Counted from the first letter of the stretch, positions 34,201-42,919 are shown. The stretch: DNA of 64,000 nucleotides from Micromonospora rifamycinica (GCF_900090265.1 NZ_LT607752.1:6268001-6332000), one strand, 5' to 3'. A program made the numbers and translations. Notes: generated by a model not told the origin, from the letters alone.

Positions 34201-34792
34201 GGCCCGGCGGGTCGGTCTCACCGCGGGTCAGCTGGAGGCGCTGGCCACCGCGGACGCCTTCGCCTGTTTCGGGCTGACCCGGCGGGAGGCGCTCTGGGCG
34301 GCCGGGGCGGCGGCCCAGGACCGGCCGGGCCGGCTGCCCGGCACGGTGACCGGCGCGGCGGCCCCCACCCTGCCCGGGATGGAGGCGGTGGACCGGCTGG
34401 TCGCCGACGTGTGGGCCACCGGGCTGTCCCCGGAGAGCCACCCGGCCCGGTTCCTCCGGGACCGGCTCGACGCGCTGGGCGCGGTGCCGATCGCCCGGCT
34501 CGGTGGGGTGGAGTCGGGTCGGCGGGTCCGGGTCGGCGGGATCGTCACCCACCGGCAGCGGCCGGCGACGGCCGGCGGGGTCACCTTCCTCAACCTGGAG
34601 GACGAGACCGGGATGCTCAACGTCACGTGTTCGCCGGGGCTGTGGCAGCGCTACCGGCGGGTCGCCCGCACCAGCGCCGCCCTCGTGGTCCGCGGCCTGC
34701 TGCAGCGGCACGAGGGGGTCACCAACCTCACCGCCGACCGGCTGGACCCGATCACGCCGCCGGTCGCGCCAGCCTCCCGCGACTTCCGATGA
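31256..34792 (+). CDS. dnaE2: Error-prone DNA polymerase DnaE2
   Basis: A 1178-residue C-family polymerase, slightly longer than usual. It opens MSFHNPKLPWSELERVLSG, typical of actinobacterial DnaE2, then has an unusual basic Gly/Asp/Arg linker built from ten-residue repeats like GDRFQDGGPR (31381-31480). The PHP domain begins AELHAHTNFSFLDGASHPEE (~residue 125), catalytic aspartates lie in PPDIDVDIESDR (~520), and an OB fold (VGGIVTHRQRP) is near the end. With ImuA' and ImuB it carries out SOS mutagenesis. GGGGGCGG precedes ATG 31256. Confidence 0.95.
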   Translation: MSFHNPKLPWSELERVLSGRPADGSAGDRSLDGGSPGERSPGDRFQDGGPRGDRFQDSGPRGGRFQDGGPRGGRSREDGPDGRRRTDRHLHVVDPLADADGGDSPAWSRHRERYTPVGLTRPDGAVPYAELHAHTNFSFLDGASHPEELAEEAVRLGLTALAVTDHDGFYGVVRFAEAAGALGLPTVFGAELSLGLPGPQQGEPDPLGRHLLVLAHGHEGYARLASVISRAQLRGGEKGRPVYGDLEELAAELRDHVLVLTGCRKGHVPAALLTEGVDAAARELDRLTALFGAETVAVELTDHGHPVDADRNDALAELAAATGLPTVASNNVHYASPGRRRLATTLAAVRARRSLDEIDGWLPAAATAHLRSGAEMAARFAGYPGAVSRAAGFGAELAFDLHLVAPRLPAYPVPAGHTEMSWLRHLTLAGAHERYGPPGAHPEAYGQLEHELRMIDELGFPGYFLVVYDIVAFCRAQDIYCQGRGSAANSAVCYALRITNVDAVRHRLLFERFLAPERDGPPDIDVDIESDRREEVIQHVYARYGREHTAQVANVISYRPRSAVRDVAKAFGYSPGQQDAWSKQIDRWGSVAAVDVEGIPEQVVAYADELQTFPRHLGIHSGGMVICDRPVIEVCPVEWGRMPGRSVLQWDKDDCAAVGLVKFDLLGLGMLSALHYGYDLIGQSLDLGDMTLDDPEVYEMLCRADSVGVFQVESRAQMATLPRLKPREFYDLVVEVALIRPGPIQGGSVHPYIRRKNGQEPVTYPHPLMRNALEKTLGVPLFQEQLMQLAIDLAGFDAAGADQLRRAMGAKRSVQRMAQLADRLYAGMAERGITGELADDVYRKLTAFASYGFPESHAMSFAYLVYASSWLKRHHPAAFLAALLNAQPMGFYAPQTLVDDARRHGVEVRRPDVNASGAGAVLESTPETRWGSVPGEPPHAWGLGGPAVRLGLGGVRTLGDDVAERIEAERTAHGAYRDMPDLARRVGLTAGQLEALATADAFACFGLTRREALWAAGAAAQDRPGRLPGTVTGAAAPTLPGMEAVDRLVADVWATGLSPESHPARFLRDRLDALGAVPIARLGGVESGRRVRVGGIVTHRQRPATAGGVTFLNLEDETGMLNVTCSPGLWQRYRRVARTSAALVVRGLLQRHEGVTNLTADRLDPITPPVAPASRDFR

Positions 34793-34883
34793 GTGATCCA
34801 CATTACGGTTTTCCGGGCCGGAAAACGGGAGACTTCCGGCACGCGCCGGCAGAGCGGCCCGCGCGTGGCAAGGGGGATGACCA

Positions 34884-35063
34884 GTGACGATGGACAGTAC
34901 GTACACCGGTGGACTGGCGAACGCCCGGCGCACCCGGCTGGGGGCCGGTTGGACGCCCGCCCAGGACGCCGAGCCGCGGGAGTACCAGGTGACCGAGGGG
35001 CCGGTGGCCAACGACCGCCGGTCCCGCGCCGAGGAGGACCCGGCCGGCGGCGGGGAGATCTGA
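34884..35063 (+). CDS. Short hypothetical protein after dnaE2
   Basis: A 59-residue hydrophilic protein (start region MDSTYTGGLANARRTRLGAG) with no known domain or membrane segment. Third positions are almost all G or C, as in neighbouring real genes, and AGGGGG lies about nine bases before GTG 34884; ATG 34890 is an alternative start. It follows dnaE2 by 91 bases. Longer overlapping frames have poorer codon bias. I do not recognise it. Confidence 0.55.
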   Translation: MTMDSTYTGGLANARRTRLGAGWTPAQDAEPREYQVTEGPVANDRRSRAEEDPAGGGEI

Positions 35064-35124
35064 GCCGGCGGCGTCGGCACCGCCAGCGGGGGGTCGGGTG
35101 GCGCGGGTGACTAGGCTCGACCGG

Positions 35125-35877
35125 GTGGAGCAGAGCACCCGAGGCCGGTTCGCCGGGCCGCCGCTGACCCCCCGTACCGCCGTCGTCTGGTCGGTGCTCG
35201 CCGCCGAGCTGGACCGGCGGGCCGACGTCGAGCTGTCAGTGCTCGACGTGGGTGGCGGCACGGGCGGGTTCGCCGTGCCGCTGGCCCAGGCCGGCCACCG
35301 GGTGACCGTGGTCGACGCCAGCCCTGACGCGCTCGCCGCGCTCACCCGCCGGGCCGCCGAGGCCGGGGTGGCCGACCGGGTACGCGCCGTGCAGGGCGAC
35401 GGCGACGCGCTGACCGGCCTGGTCGAACCGGCCTCCGTCGACCTGGTGCTGTGCCATTCGGTGCTGGAGGTGGTCGACGACCCGGGTCCGGTGGCGACCG
35501 CGCTGGCCGGCGCGCTGCGCCCCGGGGGTGCGGCGAGTGTGCTGGTCCCCGGGCGGGCCGCCGCCGTGCTGGGCCGGGCGATGAACGGCCAGATGGAGGT
35601 CGCCGCCGCGCTGGTCGCCGCCGCCGACGGGGCCGCCGGCCCCCGGGACACCCTGCGCCGCCGGTTCGACGCCGGGGAGGCCGCCGCGCTGCTGAGTGCC
35701 GCCGGCCTCACCGTGGAGGAGATCCACGGGGTACGCGTCCTGGCCGACCTGCTGCCCGCCAGCGTCGCCGACGCCCAGCCGGGTGCCCTGGTGGAGCTGG
35801 AACGGGCGCTGGCCGGGCGCCCGCCGTACCGGGACCTCGCCGCCCAGCTGCACCTGTTCGCCCGCCGGCCGGCATGA
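35125..35877 (+). CDS. Class I SAM-dependent methyltransferase
   Basis: A 250-residue methyltransferase with SAM motif I VLDVGGGTGGFAVPLAQ, acidic motif VTVVDASPDAL, a DGDAL-type adenine loop (GDGDALTGL) and motif IV SVDLVLCHSVLEVVDDP. It resembles SmtA/UbiE-like enzymes; the substrate is unknown. GTG 35125 is chosen since TAGGCT (35112-35117) lies seven bases upstream, giving a leaderless message; the frame start at 35098 would place that promoter inside the gene. Its stop overlaps the next start (ATGA). Confidence 0.88.
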   Translation: MEQSTRGRFAGPPLTPRTAVVWSVLAAELDRRADVELSVLDVGGGTGGFAVPLAQAGHRVTVVDASPDALAALTRRAAEAGVADRVRAVQGDGDALTGLVEPASVDLVLCHSVLEVVDDPGPVATALAGALRPGGAASVLVPGRAAAVLGRAMNGQMEVAAALVAAADGAAGPRDTLRRRFDAGEAAALLSAAGLTVEEIHGVRVLADLLPASVADAQPGALVELERALAGRPPYRDLAAQLHLFARRPA

Positions 35878-37061
35878 CCGGCGTGCCCCGCAGTGGCCTG
35901 CCCGCGCCTCCCGCCGATCCGCTGGCGGTGGTGCCGCCGCGCTACGGCGGGGGCAGCCTGGCCGACGTGCTGCCCAGCGCGTTGGCCGTGCTCGGTGTGC
36001 CGGGCGCGGTCGACCTGCTCGGGCTCGCGCCGGGCCTGGCCGGGGTACGGCGGATCGCGGTGTTGCTGGTCGACGGCCTCGGGTGGTACCAGCTCCCCAC
36101 CGCCGCCCGGTACGCCCCGACCCTGACCGGGCTGGCCGCGACGGTGGGCCGCCCGCTGACCTCGGGTTTCCCCTCCACCACCCCGACCAGCCTGGTCACC
36201 CTGGGCGCGGGGGCGGCCCCCGGGGCGCACGGCGTGCTCGGCTTCACCGTCCGGGTGCCCGGCACCGACCGGGTGCTCAACCACATCGACTGGGCCGGCG
36301 ACCCGGACCCGCTGCACTGGCAGCCGGTGCGGACCCAGTGGCAGCGCGCCCGTGCCGCCGGGGTCGCGGTGACCGTGGTGAGCCGCCCCGAGTACGCCGG
36401 CAGCGGGCTCACCCTGGCCGCCAACCGGGGCGGCGACTACCGGGGGGCCGCCGGGGTGGACGCCCTGGCCCGGACGATGCTGGCGGTGCTGGCCGCCGGT
36501 ACCGGCCCCACCCTGGTCTCCGGCTACCACCCCGACCTGGACCGGCACGGGCACCTGAGCGGGGTCGACTCGGCGCCGTGGCGGATCGCCGCCGCCGGGG
36601 TGGACGGCCTGCTGGCCCGGCTCGTCGACGGGCTGCCGCCGGATGCCGCGCTGCTGGTCACCGCCGACCACGGCCAGCTCGACGTGCCCGCGGGGCACCG
36701 CTTCGACCTGGACACCGACCTGCGGCTACGGGCCGGGGTGCGGGTGGTCGCCGGTGAGCCCCGGGTGCGGTACCTGCACGTCGAGCCGGGTGCGGTGGAC
36801 GACGTGCTGGCCACCTGGTCGGCGGTGCTCGGCCCGGCGGCCCGGGTGACCACCCGCGAGGAGCTGGTGGCCGAGGGCTGGTTCGGCCCGGTCGACGAGG
36901 ACCACCTGCACCGGGTCGGCGACGTGGTGGTGACCTGCCGGGACACGTACGCGGTGCTGGCCACCCGGTCCGAGCCGCCGGCGGCGTCCCGGCTGGTGGC
37001 GTACCACGGGGCGGACACGGCGGCGGAGATGACCGTGCCGCTGCTGGTGGTGCGGGGCTGA
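35874..37061 (+). CDS. Alkaline phosphatase superfamily phosphodiesterase/nucleotide pyrophosphatase
   Basis: A 395-residue protein of the type I phosphodiesterase/nucleotide pyrophosphatase family. Metal ligands and nucleophile are visible: Asp in VLLVDGLGW, Thr in GFPSTTPTSLVTLG, Asp/His in YHPDLDRHGH and Asp-His in TADHGQLDV. No signal peptide is seen, so it probably acts in the cytosol. It hydrolyses phosphodiester or pyrophosphate bonds; the substrate is unknown. It is translationally coupled to the methyltransferase gene before it. Confidence 0.88.
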   Translation: MTGVPRSGLPAPPADPLAVVPPRYGGGSLADVLPSALAVLGVPGAVDLLGLAPGLAGVRRIAVLLVDGLGWYQLPTAARYAPTLTGLAATVGRPLTSGFPSTTPTSLVTLGAGAAPGAHGVLGFTVRVPGTDRVLNHIDWAGDPDPLHWQPVRTQWQRARAAGVAVTVVSRPEYAGSGLTLAANRGGDYRGAAGVDALARTMLAVLAAGTGPTLVSGYHPDLDRHGHLSGVDSAPWRIAAAGVDGLLARLVDGLPPDAALLVTADHGQLDVPAGHRFDLDTDLRLRAGVRVVAGEPRVRYLHVEPGAVDDVLATWSAVLGPAARVTTREELVAEGWFGPVDEDHLHRVGDVVVTCRDTYAVLATRSEPPAASRLVAYHGADTAAEMTVPLLVVRG

Positions 37062-37153
37062 CGGCCGGACTGCCCGGCCGCCGGCTGCGTGGCGCGGCGT
37101 CGCGTGACCCGGCTGCCGGGCCAGGTGTCGTACCGGGCGGCTAGCCTGCGGGG

Positions 37154-38413
37154 ATGGGCCGGAGCCAGTCGTTGCCGCGGGGTGGTGACCCGCGTTTCGG
37201 CCCCGACGCCGACGACTCGGCCAGCCCGATCCTGCACGTCGACATGGACGCCTTCTTCGCCGCCGTGGAGGTGCGCCACCGGCCCGAGCTGCGCGGTCGG
37301 CCGGTGGTGGTCGGCGGGGTCGGCCCGCGCGGCGTGGTCAGTTCCGCCAGTTACGAGGCCCGCCGGTACGGCGTGCGCAGCGCGATGCCCACCGCACGGG
37401 CGCGGGCGCTCTGCCCGGGCGCGGTCTACCTGCCCCCTGACTTCGCCCGCTACCGGGCGGCCTCCGACGCGGTGATGCGGATCTTCCGGGACGTCACCCC
37501 GCTGGTCGAGCCGCTCTCCCTCGACGAGGCGTTCCTCGACGTGACCGGTGCCCGCCGGTTGTTCGGCCCGCCGGCCGCCATCGCCCGGCGGATCCGCGCC
37601 CGGGTGACGGCCGAGCAGGGGCTGACCTGCTCGGTCGGGGTGGCACCGAGCAAGTTCGTGGCGAAGCTCGGCTCCACCCGGGCCAAGCCGGACGGCCTGC
37701 TCGTGGTGCCGGCCGGTCGGGTGCTGGAGTTCCTGCACCCGCTGCCGGTCGACGCGTTGTGGGGGGTGGGCGAGCGGTCCGCCGAGACGCTGCGGCGGCT
37801 CGGCCTGCGCACCATCGGCGACCTGGCCGAGGCACCCGCCGGGATGCTCCGCAAGGCGCTCGGGGTGGCGGCCGCGACCCACCTGCACGAGCTGGCCCGG
37901 GGGCGCGACCCCCGTCCGGTCAGCCCGGAGCAGGTGGAGAAGTCCATCGGGGCCGAGGTGACCTTCGACGTCGACGTCGTCGACCCGCAGGAGATCCGCC
38001 GGGCGTTGCTCGCCCTCAGCGAGAAGGTGGGCAGCCGGCTGCGCGGGGCCGGTCAGGTCGGCCGGACGATCTCGCTCAAGGTGCGACTGTCCGATTTCCG
38101 CACCGTCCACCGGTCCCGGACCCTCGGCGTGGCGACCGACGTGGCCCGGGAGATATTCGACACCTCCTGGGGCCTCTGGACGGTTCTCGACCCTGGTGAG
38201 CCGGTCCGGCTGGTCGGCGTCCGGGTGGAGGGCCTGGCCGGCGTGGCCGACACGCCGCGACAGCTCACGCTCGGCGCACCGGAGCGGGGCTGGCGGGAAG
38301 CGGAGACCGCCGCGGACGCGGCGGCTGCCCGTTTCGGGCGGTCCGTCATAGGTCCGGCCAGTCTGCTCGGCAAACGTGACCGCCGGCCCGGGGAAAATAG
38401 CAGTCGGCCGTAG
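37154..38413 (+). CDS. dinB: DNA polymerase IV
   Basis: A 419-residue Y-family translesion polymerase. The palm begins LHVDMDAFFAAVEVRHRPEL, with the first catalytic Asp; the second acidic pair is in LVEPLSLDEAFLDVTGA. The helix-hairpin-helix region (LWGVGERSAETLRRLGLRTI) and the little finger (~residue 255 onward, EVTFDVDVVDPQEIRRAL) follow. It lacks the usual C-terminal clamp-binding pentamer in an obvious form. ATG 37154 follows TAGCCT (37142-37147) by six bases: leaderless. No LexA box is visible before it. Confidence 0.95.
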   Translation: MGRSQSLPRGGDPRFGPDADDSASPILHVDMDAFFAAVEVRHRPELRGRPVVVGGVGPRGVVSSASYEARRYGVRSAMPTARARALCPGAVYLPPDFARYRAASDAVMRIFRDVTPLVEPLSLDEAFLDVTGARRLFGPPAAIARRIRARVTAEQGLTCSVGVAPSKFVAKLGSTRAKPDGLLVVPAGRVLEFLHPLPVDALWGVGERSAETLRRLGLRTIGDLAEAPAGMLRKALGVAAATHLHELARGRDPRPVSPEQVEKSIGAEVTFDVDVVDPQEIRRALLALSEKVGSRLRGAGQVGRTISLKVRLSDFRTVHRSRTLGVATDVAREIFDTSWGLWTVLDPGEPVRLVGVRVEGLAGVADTPRQLTLGAPERGWREAETAADAAAARFGRSVIGPASLLGKRDRRPGENSSRP

Positions 38414-38446
38414 GTCGTCCCGCTTTCCGACGCGCGAGCCCCCTCG

Positions 38447-38452
38447 TAGACT
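38447..38452 (+). promoter_or_regulatory. -10 element upstream of the DUF3040 gene
   Basis: TAGACT lies 76 bases before the start codon, with TTTCCG about 18 bases upstream as a weak -35. It would give a 5' leader of roughly 70 bases. Confidence 0.4.
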
Positions 38453-38528
38453 TGGCGGCAAGCAGCCGGATGGCTGCCACGGTCTGTCGGCCCGACCGGG
38501 CCGACCAACGTGACCGGGGAGGAGTGCC

Positions 38529-38924
38529 GTGCCGCTCTCGGAGCACGAGCAGCGGCTGTTCGAGCAGATCGAGCGGTCGCTTGCCGAGGACCCCAAATTC
38601 GCCTCGGCCGTGCGCGCCAGCGACCCGCGTTTCCACACGCGACGTCGCCTGCTCGTCGCTGCCGGCGTGGTGGTCGTCGGCCTGGCCCTGTTGGTCTACG
38701 GCGCGGTGATCAAGACGCCGCCGCTGGCAGTGGCGGGGTTCGTCGTCATGCTGGCCGCGCTGGGCTACGCGGTGCAGTCGCACCGGCGGGCGCAGTCACC
38801 GGACCTGCACGTGGTGGGTGGCACGACGAGTCGTCGCCGTCCGCGTGGCCGGGGTGGCCGTCGGCCGTCGCTGCTGGACCGGATGGAAGATCGGTGGCGG
38901 CAGCGTCCGGAGGGACACCGCTGA
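38529..38924 (+). CDS. DUF3040 membrane protein
   Basis: A 131-residue protein: an N-terminal amphipathic helix (PLSEHEQRLFEQIERSLAED, the family signature), two transmembrane segments (~residues 42-60 and 65-82) and a basic C-terminal tail. Its function is unknown. Members sit upstream of the division cluster in many actinobacteria, as Rv2169c does in M. tuberculosis. GTG 38529 has GGAGGAG upstream. Here 15 kb of other genes separate it from mraZ. Confidence 0.9.
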   Translation: MPLSEHEQRLFEQIERSLAEDPKFASAVRASDPRFHTRRRLLVAAGVVVVGLALLVYGAVIKTPPLAVAGFVVMLAALGYAVQSHRRAQSPDLHVVGGTTSRRRPRGRGGRRPSLLDRMEDRWRQRPEGHR

Positions 38925-39080
38925 CCTGTCCGCCCCACGGGATGGACGGGCGTCACCGCCGACGGTGGGTGCCGGACGACGTCCGGCAACCTCCGTCGTA
39001 TCGCCATGTCCGCGTCGCCCGCCCGACGGCACGCATCGCCTGCCGGCCCGGGAGCACGCGCGCCGGCCGCCCGGTAGCGG

Positions 39081-39120
39081 GTCGCCCGCCGGCCCGGTAG
39101 CAGCACCGGGGGCGGGCGAC
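39081..39120. terminator. Terminator hairpin between convergent genes
   Basis: GTCGCCCGCC at 39081-39090 pairs with 39111-39120, and CCCGGT/ACCGGG pair inside, giving a long interrupted stem just beyond the transglutaminase stop. It can serve both the DUF3040 gene and the leftward operon. Confidence 0.6.
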
Positions 39121-39122
39121 GG

Positions 39123-41591
39123 TCAGGCGCGGCGGGCGGCCAGCAGCCGGCGGGGGTTCCAGCGCAGCAGCAGCCGGCGGAGCCGGCCGGAGGCCGCCAC
39201 CAGCCGTGCCGAGCCGTCGCCGAGCGAGGTGCGCCAGCGCAGCAGCACCGACGGGGGCAGCACGGCGGCGAGGAACCGGGTACGCCGGTCCGCCCTGGCG
39301 GCCAGGGTGCCGCGTACCGTCCGCAACGCCGGGTACAGCGGCTCACCGGTGAGCGGATTCCGGGCGTAGCGGGCGCGTTCCTCCGCCCGGCCGAGCAGCC
39401 GCACCGCCGTGGCCGAGTCGCCGTCCGCGCCGACCGCCTCCCGGGCCAGCCGTTCGGCGGTCGCCCGGGGCGTCTCCGTGCGGTCGATCGGCACCCGGTA
39501 GTCGATCAGGGTGTCGAGCAGCTCGTCCCAGGCCGCGTGCGCGTCCGACCGGGCCCGGTCGGCCTCCGCACCCAGCACCGTCATCGGGACGCTCCCACCC
39601 ACCGCGCCGTCGGGGGCCGCGCCGGCCGCCACCGGGACGGGCGGGCGGTGCCGCCGCTGGCGCAGCGCACGGCGACGCAGCGCTGGCACGGCCAGCAGCG
39701 CCAGCAGCGCGAGCAACCCGGCGGCCGTCCACCACGGCCAGGTCGGGGCGCGTTCGACCGGGGCGTTGACGGTCGAGTCGAAGCCCTGGTCGACCTCCCG
39801 GTCGGTCTCGTCGTCGGCCTGCGGCCCGGCGGTGGCGCCCGGGTCACCCGGGGCGGCCGGCGCGGCGGTGTCCGACGGCTCCGGGTCCGGCGCGTCGGTG
39901 TCCGGCGCCCACGCCGACCGGGTGGACCCCTGGACGCCGTACGCGGGGGTGGCGTCGAACGGCACCCACCCCAGCCGGTCGAAGTAGACCTCCGTCCAGG
40001 AGTGCAGGTTCCGGTTGGTCAACGTGTAGGTGTCCCCGTCGACGTTGCTGCCGTTGGTGAAGCCGAACGCCACCCGGGCCGGAATGCCGGCCTCCCGCAC
40101 CAGCCAGGCCAGCGCCGCCGCGTACTGCTGGCAGTAGCCGACCTTGTTGGTGAGGAAGTCCACGATCTCCTGGCCGCTGGTGCCGCCCTTGGTGCTCAGC
40201 GAGTACCGGAAGCCGTTCTCCTGGGAGAAGTAGTCGTAGATCGACCGGACCCGGTCGTAGTCGGTGGACTTCCCCTCCACCAGCCGGTTGACCAGCAGGG
40301 TGACCTCCCGTGCCTCCGGGGTCCGGGTCTGTTGCCGCCGGATCGGGTGGTCGGCGGGCAGCGGCCGGGCCCGGCGCAGCGCCGCCGGGTCGTACGTCGA
40401 GCGCACGTACTCGAACGAGTAGCGCTTGCCCCGGGAGTTGTCCCGGTTGGAGAAGACCACCCCGAGGTTCTGGTCGTACGACCAGTTGCCGTTGAGCCCG
40501 TCGAAGCCGACCGGATCGGTGTAGAGCGGCACGAAGGGCATGTTCAGTGTCCGGCTGACCTCCACGGTCGCCCGGTAGGTCTGCTGCTCCACCCCCGGCC
40601 CGGCCCGGTCCGCCGGGTCGGGGAGTTCCCGGTTGACCGGTCGGCCGTTGGGCGCGCGTACCCGGAAGCCGTCCGGACGCAGGTCGTCCGCGACGCCGAA
40701 CCGCAGGTAGAAGGGGTTCTTCTCGGTGGTGGTGACCTTCACCATGTCGGCCACCTCGGACTGGTTGAGCTGCCCGCTGAGCGCTGCGAAGAGGTCGATC
40801 CGCCCGGGGCCACCGCCCTGGCCGGGGCGTCCGGTGCCGGTGCCGTTGCCGGCGCCGATGAACTGGTCCAGCAGTCCACCGCTCATCCCTGGCACGGCCA
40901 GCGGCAGCACCACGGCCAGGACCACCCCGACCACCGCCAGCCGGCGGCCGGCGGCGGCCAGCGGGGAGGACTCCCAGACGTCCACGTCGCGGCCCTCGCC
41001 GGTGAACCGGCGGCCGAACCGGCGGACCCGGTCGACGTTGTCGGTGACCAGCAGCCAGAGGTAGCCGGCGGCGCCGACCACGAACGGCAGCGCCGGCACA
41101 CTGTCCACGTAGACCGCCACCGGGACCGAGTAGATGGCCAGCATGGGCAGCCCGGCCAGCGCCGGTCGGCGCAGCCCGACGGCGAGCACGTCGACCACGA
41201 CCGCCACCGAACCCACCCCGAGCACGCTGATGAACAGCAGCGGGGTGGTGTCCGGCACCTTCACCCCGTAGGAGCGCATGTCCTGCAACGAACCCTGGGC
41301 CAGCTCACCGAAGTGGGCCAGCGTCCCCGGCGTGGGCAGGAACGCGATCAGCTCGCTGCCGCCCGGGAAGAGCCAGGTCAGCGCGAGCAGTAGACCGGCG
41401 AGCATGCCCAGCACCTGACCCCAGAGCGGGGCCCGGACCAGCCGGGTGAGCGCCGCCGCGCCGGCCACCACGGCGACCGCGATGGTCGACTGGATCAGCC
41501 AGGTCCACTGCTGGAAGATCGACGACAGCGGGGCAGCGGCGAGCAGGGTCGCCGCGGCGGCCACGAAGCCGATGTTCCGGGACGCGATCAC
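39123..41591 (-). CDS. TgpA-like membrane transglutaminase
   Basis: An 822-residue protein: about seven N-terminal transmembrane segments (~1-230), a large external region, a transglutaminase-like cysteine protease fold with Cys in VGYCQQYAAALAWLV, His in NLHSWTEVYF and Asp in FDATPA (~residues 475-545), a Pro/Asp-rich stalk, one more membrane segment (~620) and a cytosolic DUF4129-like tail. TgpA relatives are essential or envelope-related in some bacteria. GTG 41591 is preceded by GAGGG. It is the last gene of the MoxR-DUF58-transglutaminase operon. Confidence 0.88.
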   Translation of the reverse strand: MIASRNIGFVAAAATLLAAAPLSSIFQQWTWLIQSTIAVAVVAGAAALTRLVRAPLWGQVLGMLAGLLLALTWLFPGGSELIAFLPTPGTLAHFGELAQGSLQDMRSYGVKVPDTTPLLFISVLGVGSVAVVVDVLAVGLRRPALAGLPMLAIYSVPVAVYVDSVPALPFVVGAAGYLWLLVTDNVDRVRRFGRRFTGEGRDVDVWESSPLAAAGRRLAVVGVVLAVVLPLAVPGMSGGLLDQFIGAGNGTGTGRPGQGGGPGRIDLFAALSGQLNQSEVADMVKVTTTEKNPFYLRFGVADDLRPDGFRVRAPNGRPVNRELPDPADRAGPGVEQQTYRATVEVSRTLNMPFVPLYTDPVGFDGLNGNWSYDQNLGVVFSNRDNSRGKRYSFEYVRSTYDPAALRRARPLPADHPIRRQQTRTPEAREVTLLVNRLVEGKSTDYDRVRSIYDYFSQENGFRYSLSTKGGTSGQEIVDFLTNKVGYCQQYAAALAWLVREAGIPARVAFGFTNGSNVDGDTYTLTNRNLHSWTEVYFDRLGWVPFDATPAYGVQGSTRSAWAPDTDAPDPEPSDTAAPAAPGDPGATAGPQADDETDREVDQGFDSTVNAPVERAPTWPWWTAAGLLALLALLAVPALRRRALRQRRHRPPVPVAAGAAPDGAVGGSVPMTVLGAEADRARSDAHAAWDELLDTLIDYRVPIDRTETPRATAERLAREAVGADGDSATAVRLLGRAEERARYARNPLTGEPLYPALRTVRGTLAARADRRTRFLAAVLPPSVLLRWRTSLGDGSARLVAASGRLRRLLLRWNPRRLLAARRA

Positions 41592-41619
41592 GGCGTCACC
41601 CTCTCTGTGGTCGGACGGG

Positions 41620-42918
41620 TCACCGCACCGCCCCGGCAACCGTCTCGGCCAGGGCCGCCCGCAGCGCGAAGCCCTGCGAGCCGCGCCCGGCCTGCGGCCA
41701 GAGCACCGGCAGTTGACCGTCGTGGTCGACCCCGATGATCCGCCAGCCGCCCTGCAACAGGGTGAGCGCGGCGGCGGCGTGGACCTGCTCGGCCTCGAAC
41801 CGGGCACGTTCCGGCAGGCTGAGCCAGGTGGAGCTGTTGAGCAGGAAACCGACGCAGGTCGCGCCGCTGCCGCGCAGCCCGCTCAACAGCTCCGCCTCGG
41901 CGGTGGTCAGCGACCCGAACAGCGCGATGATCAGGCCGCCGTCGGCGCGTTGCCGGACCCGCTGCACCAGGGCCGCGACGTCGCCGCGCTGGTCGAGCCG
42001 GACGTCGGCGAGGTGGTCGAGGAGCAGGCCGTCACCGGTGGCCTCGGTGGCGTCGACGTCCACCCCGTCCCCGGTGACCAGGCGGAGCTTGTAGCCGGCC
42101 TGCCGGAGGTGGGTGGTGATGCTGGCGGCGGCGGAGACCGACCACTCGAAGCTGGCCGTCGGACCGTCGCCCCGGTGGCCGTGCGCCCGGGTGTCCAGCA
42201 GCACCGTGGCCCGGCTCTCCCAGGGCTGTTCCTCCCGGCGCACCATCAGCTCACCGGTGCGGGCGGTCGACTTCCAGTGCACCCGGCGCAGGTCGTCGCC
42301 CATCCGGTACTCCCGGGTGGCGGTGTCGTCCTCGCCGTGCACGGCGACCGACCGGGCCCGGCTGTCGCCGCTGCCGGCGTACTCACCGGGCAGGCGTACC
42401 GAGGGCAGCGGGGTAACCTGGGGGACCACCGTCAGCTGCTCGGTGCTGGGGAACGCCCGGGCCAGCTCGCACAGCCCGAACGGGTCGGTCATCCGGACCA
42501 CCAGGGGCCCCACCTTGTACCGGCCGCGCACGTCGGCCCGGACGGTGTACGCCACCGAGCTGGCCTGCTGCGCGCCGAGTCGTTCCAGCACCACCCGGGG
42601 CCGGCTGCCCAGCGCGTACGGCAGCCGGTCCTCCAGCAGCAGGGTGCCGGTGGGCAGCCGGGACATGTTCTGCAACCGCAGCACCACCCGGGAGCTGGCC
42701 CCGACCGGCACCCGGTGCGGGTCGAGCGAGCGGTTGCAGGCCAGCTTGTACCTGGTCCGCCCGACGTAGAGCGCGGCGAGCAGTGGCAGGACGGCGAGCA
42801 GCACCGCCACCCGCAGCAGGTCCCGCTCGCCGAGGATGCCGGCGGAGATCGCCGCGGCGATCGCCGCCGCCAGGAACGAACGACCCCGGGTGGTCAGGCC
42901 CCGCAGCCCGGCCCGCAC
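41620..42918 (-). CDS. DUF58 domain protein
   Basis: A 432-residue protein with two membrane segments near the N-terminus (residues ~12-60) and a C-terminal DUF58/vWA-like domain, seen in GEDDTATREYRMGDDLRRVHW followed by KSTARTGELMVRR. DUF58 proteins work with MoxR ATPases, probably as the target or adaptor. GTG 42918 lies one base after the MoxR stop and has GGAGG seven bases upstream; the longer frame to 43149 overlaps MoxR and is not used. Confidence 0.9.
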   Translation of the reverse strand: MRAGLRGLTTRGRSFLAAAIAAAISAGILGERDLLRVAVLLAVLPLLAALYVGRTRYKLACNRSLDPHRVPVGASSRVVLRLQNMSRLPTGTLLLEDRLPYALGSRPRVVLERLGAQQASSVAYTVRADVRGRYKVGPLVVRMTDPFGLCELARAFPSTEQLTVVPQVTPLPSVRLPGEYAGSGDSRARSVAVHGEDDTATREYRMGDDLRRVHWKSTARTGELMVRREEQPWESRATVLLDTRAHGHRGDGPTASFEWSVSAAASITTHLRQAGYKLRLVTGDGVDVDATEATGDGLLLDHLADVRLDQRGDVAALVQRVRQRADGGLIIALFGSLTTAEAELLSGLRGSGATCVGFLLNSSTWLSLPERARFEAEQVHAAAALTLLQGGWRIIGVDHDGQLPVLWPQAGRGSQGFALRAALAETVAGAVR

Positions 42919-42919
42919 G

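Noticed and set aside
32225..35080. A 951-codon minus-strand frame opposite dnaE2
   Set aside because: It is the antisense shadow of dnaE2, common in GC-rich DNA; no domain is recognisable and codon bias belongs to the plus strand.
34793..35110. A 105-codon frame after dnaE2
   Set aside because: Its composition is Arg/Gly-rich with poor third-position bias; the 59-residue frame at 34884-35063 is better supported.
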